Below are positions 60,801-64,000 of a stretch of 64,000 bases of DNA, piece after piece (positions within the stretch are counted from its first letter, which is position 1; each line of letters starts with the position of its first letter). The notes under the pieces are model-generated. The model was not told the origin of the DNA. It saw only the letters and a program-made list of their open reading frames with translations, and made no database searches. The DNA is from Neodontobutis hainanensis (Eukaryota; Chordata; Actinopteri; Gobiiformes; Odontobutidae). The position numbers and the translations under genes are program-made. Where the stretch lies: NCBI GenBank assembly GCA_024349245.1, contig JALDNG010000020.1:1603001-1667000 (forward strand), given 5' to 3'.

Positions 60801-61376
60801 TACAACTTTAGTTTAGTCCTAGTTTATTCCTTTTTTTTACCTTTGTTTAAACTGGTGAGGCAATTAAGGGGCACTACCAAATTATAGTTTTTCTGTCCCG
60901 GTCTCAGATGCCATTCACCCCAAAAAGCAGCCTAGGGATCAGGGCCAAGTCCAGTTCCAGTCCCACTACGCTGTATACATGAAGCAGTAGCTCCACTCAA
61001 AACTGCATTATTTAACTTCATTAGACAAACTTGACTTGGTAAAATTCCAGTCAGAGGTAGAAATATGTGTTTTTAATTCCCATTTTTGCTAGACAAAATA
61101 CATAATGTCAGCAAAGTACAGTTATGTAAACATACTGAATGTAACAAAAAGGACAGTTTGCTCCATTTAGACGTCACATCTGAAACACTGTCCTAATCCG
61201 TGCTGACACCAAGGTTGCCTTTTGTGAGATTGTTAAATTTTAGCCAAAATCCTCATTTGTCCTTATCTCTGTTTATCTGCAGCTACAGTCCAACTAAAGG
61301 GTTCGTCTGTCGGAACCAGGACCAGGACGGATGCCACTGCCATGACTACAAGGTCCGCTTTGGGTGTCCCTGCTAA
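51515..61376 (+). CDS. gene C: secreted WxxW-repeat protein, short form (559 aa, 14 coding exons)
   Basis: Coding exons: 51515-51526, 51615-51651, 52145-52258, 52913-53084, 53169-53281, 54885-55001, 55430-55601, 55680-55789, 55893-56064, 57579-57688, 58200-58371, 58671-58780, 60598-60772, 61283-61376. Sum 1680 nt in one frame, TAA stop. Signal peptide to about residue 16; Pro/Thr stem (17-54, PKIPPPPMTTK and repeats of PPPTT); WxxW domains at about 55-149, 189-282, 283-376, 377-470 and 471-559. Only one linker (150-188), and its His-rich head has decayed to SQHLELNLYHSPLPGH. Compared with A and B it lost the second and third N-type cassettes. Gene C thus keeps the mucin-like part with hardly any His clusters. 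Role inferred from family only. Confidence 0.85.
52145..53281 (+). other. gene C stem exon and module C1 (exons 52145-52258, 52913-53084, 53169-53281)
   Basis: Stem splices straight to NCWTEWFDRDDPTFSGDWE. The second-half exon is 113 nt and ends CPYSFCRWD, mixing the C-type FC end with the N-type WD end. Confidence 0.8.
53366..54852 (-). mobile_element. decayed Tc1-like element with nested repeats in gene C intron
   Basis: Left end CAAGTGGCAGGAAAAAGTA, right end in reverse CAGTGGCAAGAAAAAGTA. Minus-strand transposase traces at 53938-53747 (KMFCGLIKLSLKYLDKT). From 54250 to 54400 a different repeat with GTGTGCCGTGAGAGATC lies inside. A run of about 31 A is at 54804-54834. Confidence 0.7.
54885..55001 (+). 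other. gene C linker (39 aa)
   Basis: SQHLELNLYHSPLPGHTEWP and then a tail with PPITRPHITRTSG. Only four histidines in all in place of the His clusters of B; the PHITR motif shows once. Confidence 0.8.
55430..55789 (+). other. gene C WxxW module C2 (exons 55430-55601, 55680-55789), chimeric
   Basis: First half DCWTEWFDRDDPSDTGDWE with DKPLQIQVQTTSG is B4-like. Second half starts B4-like (SNTVTGFICKNSDQKKGKCS) but ends FCVQR like B5, and the intron that follows is B5-like as well. Confidence 0.8.
56090..56535. repeat. non-autonomous DNA element, hAT-like ends
   Basis: Starts CAGGGGTCATCAACAAAA and ends with GGCCGCCAATTGATGACC, an inverted match of ends. No clear 8-bp duplication. ORF on the minus strand is by chance. 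Confidence 0.55.
56736..56800. repeat. teleost repeat core
   Basis: AGCAGACGCTTTCATCC and AAAGCGACTTATAAGTG; same core as 17160-17345. Confidence 0.55.
56918..57481 (-). pseudogene. LINE (L2/Rex-like) ORF2 C-terminal fragment
   Basis: Open for 187 codons on the minus strand with SKLDFCNALLAGLPACT, AYKTTTGSAPSYLHSLIQ and FKKHLKTHLFHQHL, the conserved end of fish LINE ORF2. It is 5'-truncated, as LINE insertions tend to be. Confidence 0.8.
58200..58780 (+). other. gene C WxxW module C4 (exons 58200-58371, 58671-58780)
   Basis: ECYTEWFNRDDPSGTGDWE; Tyr in the first WxxW position. Nearly the same as A5. Ends FCHEK. Confidence 0.85.
58940..59340. repeat. (AAT/AAC)n tract and dispersed repeat in gene C intron
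   Basis: A trinucleotide-like tract at about 58945-59000 followed by a repeat with CCCAAAGTGCTTACAGGCC and GGGAATCAAACCAACAACC boxes. Confidence 0.55.
59781..60522. mobile_element. non-autonomous DNA element, TAGTGCTGG ends
   Basis: Exact inverted ends TAGTGCTGG (59781-59789) and CCAGCACTA (60514-60522), with a GC-poor core rich in GTTAACGCG-like motifs near the left end. Flanked by TA tracts, so the target duplication cannot be read. No ORF of note. Confidence 0.75.
60598..61376 (+). other. gene C terminal WxxW module C5 (exons 60598-60772, 61283-61376)
   Basis: VCWTRWYDRDDPIGTGDLE; Leu replaces the Trp of GDWETL. Ends FGCPC and TAA. Confidence 0.85.
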
Positions 61377-61409
61377 TATAAGCTCGGCCCCGACAAGGAC
61401 ACAGAACAA

Positions 61410-61415
61410 AATAAA
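61410..61415 (+). terminator. polyadenylation signal of gene C
   Basis: AATAAA 34 bases after the stop, aligned with the proximal signal of gene A. Confidence 0.7.
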
Positions 61416-62460
61416 CTTTGAATGTGTTATGGGTTTTTGTATACAACGTTAGTCTTTTAATTGACAATTCAGAAAACCAATAAATAAAATAAGCATAAAA
61501 AAGCCACTGGAAATCTGTCTTTTCTTTGTATATTTACAGCCATTGTCAAAACATTTTAATATAAATGTTCCTAAATCCTCAATCTTGTGGGTTCAGACAA
61601 GTGTTGCAGTACTGGAGACAGGCCTTGATCTTGGAAACCGGTCTTAAGACTGTTTTCTCATCATGGTTTCGATCCCTAAAAGCCTTGATCTTGTCTCGGT
61701 CCCGGATGTCTACCCAGAGCACAAATGGTATATTTGTCTGTTTTTGGGATTGACTGAAAACCTCAATCATTTTATGTTGAATTAAAAGCAGTGCTTCATT
61801 TGTAAAGCTGGAGGTGGGAAATACAGAGAGAATATTTAAGGGAAGTATTCCCCCAGTCGAGAAAAAAATATTAAAATATAGGAACATATGTTGTAATGAA
61901 CACTGCATTATAGCTTTTTGTCTCAAAAAGATGTAATTTTAACAAACTTTTAGGCAATTTCTACAGACAGACAGAGAGTTACAGTAAAAAATGTAAAAAA
62001 ATAGGCCACATTAACTTTTACTTTAAGAAACCTCTAAAAAAAAGAGGTGCTGGATCCAGTAAATTAGGTCCCGGCCCTGATGTAGCAGGTGGTGGAATAT
62101 ATTCCCCCGGTTTGCCCCACAAATTAGCACTGGTTAAAAGAATTTAAAGCACACAGACAAAACTTAGAATAAAAAACAAATAAAATACAGAAAAAACAAA
62201 GATAAAACATTTTTAGTTGTATTTATTGAGCATATGCAAAGCTAAAAATTAAGTTTTTTTTTACTTTCACTTAAAAAGTTTCACTTTTTTTCACTTGTTA
62301 AATTTGAGGCTTCTTTCACTTTATCAGGGAACCTGTTCAAGATTTTTGTCACATGAAACTTAAACACTAACATGCTAAACATGCTCTTTCGTACTGTACT
62401 CCATATTGGAAATGAGGTTTAGAGCAGAGGGTATAAAAAAACACACAACCTGGACAAGAA
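61416..62460. other. 3' flank of gene C, no gene seen
   Basis: Matches 18830-19230 (gene A flank), broken by the element at 61789-62132. No supported ORF. Confidence 0.5.
61789..62132. mobile_element. non-autonomous hAT-like element, 344 bp
   Basis: Ends CAGTGCTTCATTTGT and, in reverse, CAGTGCTAATTTGT. Flanking 8-mers ATTAAAAG and GTTAAAAG agree at seven of eight bases. Gene A's flank reads ATTATAAG at the same place with no insert. Confidence 0.75.
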
Positions 62461-62473
62461 AGGACAAGATCCT

Positions 62474-62764
62474 ATGTGGCCAGAATTCGTTTATTCTGCT
62501 GGGTGCTCCCTTAGAGATGGAGTGAGAAGCTCGGTCTCTCGGGAGAAGCTCAGAGTAAAGCCACTGCTCCTCCACATCAAGAGGAGTCACCTGAAGTGGC
62601 TTGGGCATCTGTTTCAGATGCCTGCTTGTTCCGGGCATGTCCAACCGGGAGGAGACCCTAGGGATGACCTAGGACATGTAGGAGGGACTATAGTGGGTCT
62701 CTCGGCTGGCCCTAAATGCCTCAGTATTCCCCCAGAAGAGCTAGAGAAGATGTCTGGGGAGTGA
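62474..62764 (+). pseudogene. LINE ORF2 tail fragment
   Basis: Holds RSHLKWLGHLFQMPA and a C-terminal IPPEELEKMSGE, both common at the end of fish LINE ORF2. Short and without the polymerase part. Confidence 0.65.
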
Positions 62765-63084
62765 GATTCTAGGCATTTTTGCTTAGACTGCTGCCCCGCG
62801 ACCCGGCCCATGACACCTTAATGCTTTGAAATGAAGGATTTTAATAGAATAATCAGCCCACAGCGACATTTTGGACAGTCACAGTCCATTAAAGGCATTT
62901 TTTTTGTTTAACAGCTCAAAAAGGAAAAAAAAAAATAGAGAATAGAGCAAGAAATTAAATGCAGATAAATGTTGACAATGCTTTAATGAAATGTAATTTT
63001 TTTTTTTGTAATTTGTAAACGATAAACTTAAGCTAAAAGTTTCAGGGCAGCTCTTAACTTTCATTTACTGTCATATACAGTCTT

Positions 63085-63170
63085 TTTTTTTTGAGTGATG
63101 AGACCAAAGTTTAAACTTTTTGGCCACAACCATAAACATTACATTTGGAGCAAATGTAATGGGTATTTAG
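63085..63170 (+). pseudogene. Tc1-like transposase scrap
   Basis: GTGATGAGACCAAAGTTTAA and CATAAACATTACATTTGG match the same part of the transposase as in 29389-30424. No ends seen. Confidence 0.6.
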
Positions 63171-63254
63171 GCTATTTAGCCATATCAGCCTAAATAGCCT
63201 TTTTACAAAGGCTATTTTACAAAGGCTATTTATAAAGGTTCAAGATTAATTTAT

Positions 63255-64000
63255 TGTCATTCATCAGGTATCACTAGAACTGCTCTTAAATGGTTTCAGT
63301 CCTATCTTGAAGACAGAACGTACTTTGTTTCGGTTGGTAACCGTGTATCTGACCAAATGGCCCTGACATGTGGGGTTCCACAGGGGTCTATCTTAGGACC
63401 TCTATTATTCAATCTTTACATGCTTCCTTTAGGCCAGTTAATACATGGCGTATCATTCTATAATTATGCAGATGACACTCAGATTTACATTTCACTCACA
63501 GCAGCTGAAAATGAGCCAATCCTTTCACTGTCACTGCATCGAACAGATTGATGTGTGGATGCAAAATAATTTTCTCCAACTGAACAGAAACAAGACTGAA
63601 CTAATCATGTTTGTGAACAGAAACAAAGAGAAAATGTCAGCAGTCACCTCGAGTCTCTTTCTCTAAAATCTAAAAAACAGGTTAGAAATCGAGGTGTCAT
63701 CATGGAGTCAGACTTAAATTTCCAGAGTCACATTAAGTCAATTACTTCATCTGCTTTTTATTACCTTAAAACAATTCCAGAGTAAAAGGGATAATGTCTC
63801 AACCAGACTTAGAGAAACTTATCCATGCTTTTATCTCCAGCAGGTTAGATTACTGTAACGGCCTGCTCACTGGTCTCTCAAAACAAGGGTTAAGACAGCT
63901 GCAGCTTATTCAGAACGCTGCTGCTCGGGTTCTAACTAACACCAGGAAGTCCAGTTTTAAAATCTCTGCACTGGCTTCCTGTTCCTCAGAAAATAGATTT
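63255..64000 (+). pseudogene. L2/CR1-like LINE reverse transcriptase, partial, runs off the window
   Basis: GVPQGSILGPLLFNLYMLPL and FYNYADDTQIYIS are reverse transcriptase motifs, with the catalytic YADD. A frameshift near 63520 moves to the next frame (IDVWMQNNFLQLNRNKTELI), stops follow at about 63665, and later pieces (SRLDYCNGLLTGL-like) run to the window end. 5'-truncated. Confidence 0.8.

Overview
The window looks like chromosomal DNA of a teleost fish, probably a percomorph, though the species cannot be named from it. The reasons are split genes with GT-AG introns, AT-rich non-coding DNA, and a mix of Tc1-like, hAT-like, BEL/Pao and L2-like elements typical of fish. There are no bacterial features: no operons, no ribosome binding sites, no rRNA or tRNA genes that I could see.

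The core of the window is a cluster of three paralogous genes that I reconstructed exon by exon. Gene A (+, CDS 4343-18762, 999 aa) and gene B (-, CDS 42837-30618, 996 aa) face each other tail to tail. Gene B and gene C (+, CDS 51515-61376, 559 aa) stand head to head. Each encodes a secreted protein with a signal peptide starting MICWQLTLVLSQVLLI, a short Pro/Thr-rich stem, and then 6 (A), 8 (B) or 5 (C) WxxW domains. These are the family found in CILP and as the CysD domain of gel-forming mucins. The N-terminal WxxW domains are joined by linkers rich in His, Pro and Thr. Gene A carries one giant linker of about 48 PHIT(R/K) pentapeptides. Gene B carries three linkers with natural runs of 9, 9 and 10 consecutive histidines. 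All splice phases close and each spliced frame is open from ATG to stop, so all three genes look functional.

The genes are built from exon cassettes. Each WxxW domain is two exons (phase 1-0.67, then 0.67-1, i.e. entering after one codon base, splitting inside the domain after two, and leaving after one). Each linker is a single symmetric 1-1 exon. Whole cassettes can therefore be gained or lost without breaking the frame, and the sequence holds scars of such losses: a truncated first-half exon in gene A (14227-14275), an orphan second-half exon in gene B (36098-36192), two linker-to-linker junctions, and a chimeric exon in gene C (55680-55789).

Region by region: 1-2859 is upstream DNA with a possible 3' UTR of another gene; 2860-18911 is gene A; 18912-30472 is intergenic and full of broken elements (BEL/Pao, L2-like, a 17-copy 21-bp minisatellite, a Tc1-like element); 30473-44130 is gene B; 44131-49989 is the B-C intergenic region with an intact-ended hAT element (47443-48952); 49990-61415 is gene C; 61416-64000 is 3' flank with LINE fragments. 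Several transposon insertions can be dated relative to the gene duplications because the paralogs preserve the empty target site.

Function is inferred only: a mucus or extracellular-matrix protein family, with possible metal binding through the His-rich linkers. Nothing in the sequence fixes tissue, ligand or trait.
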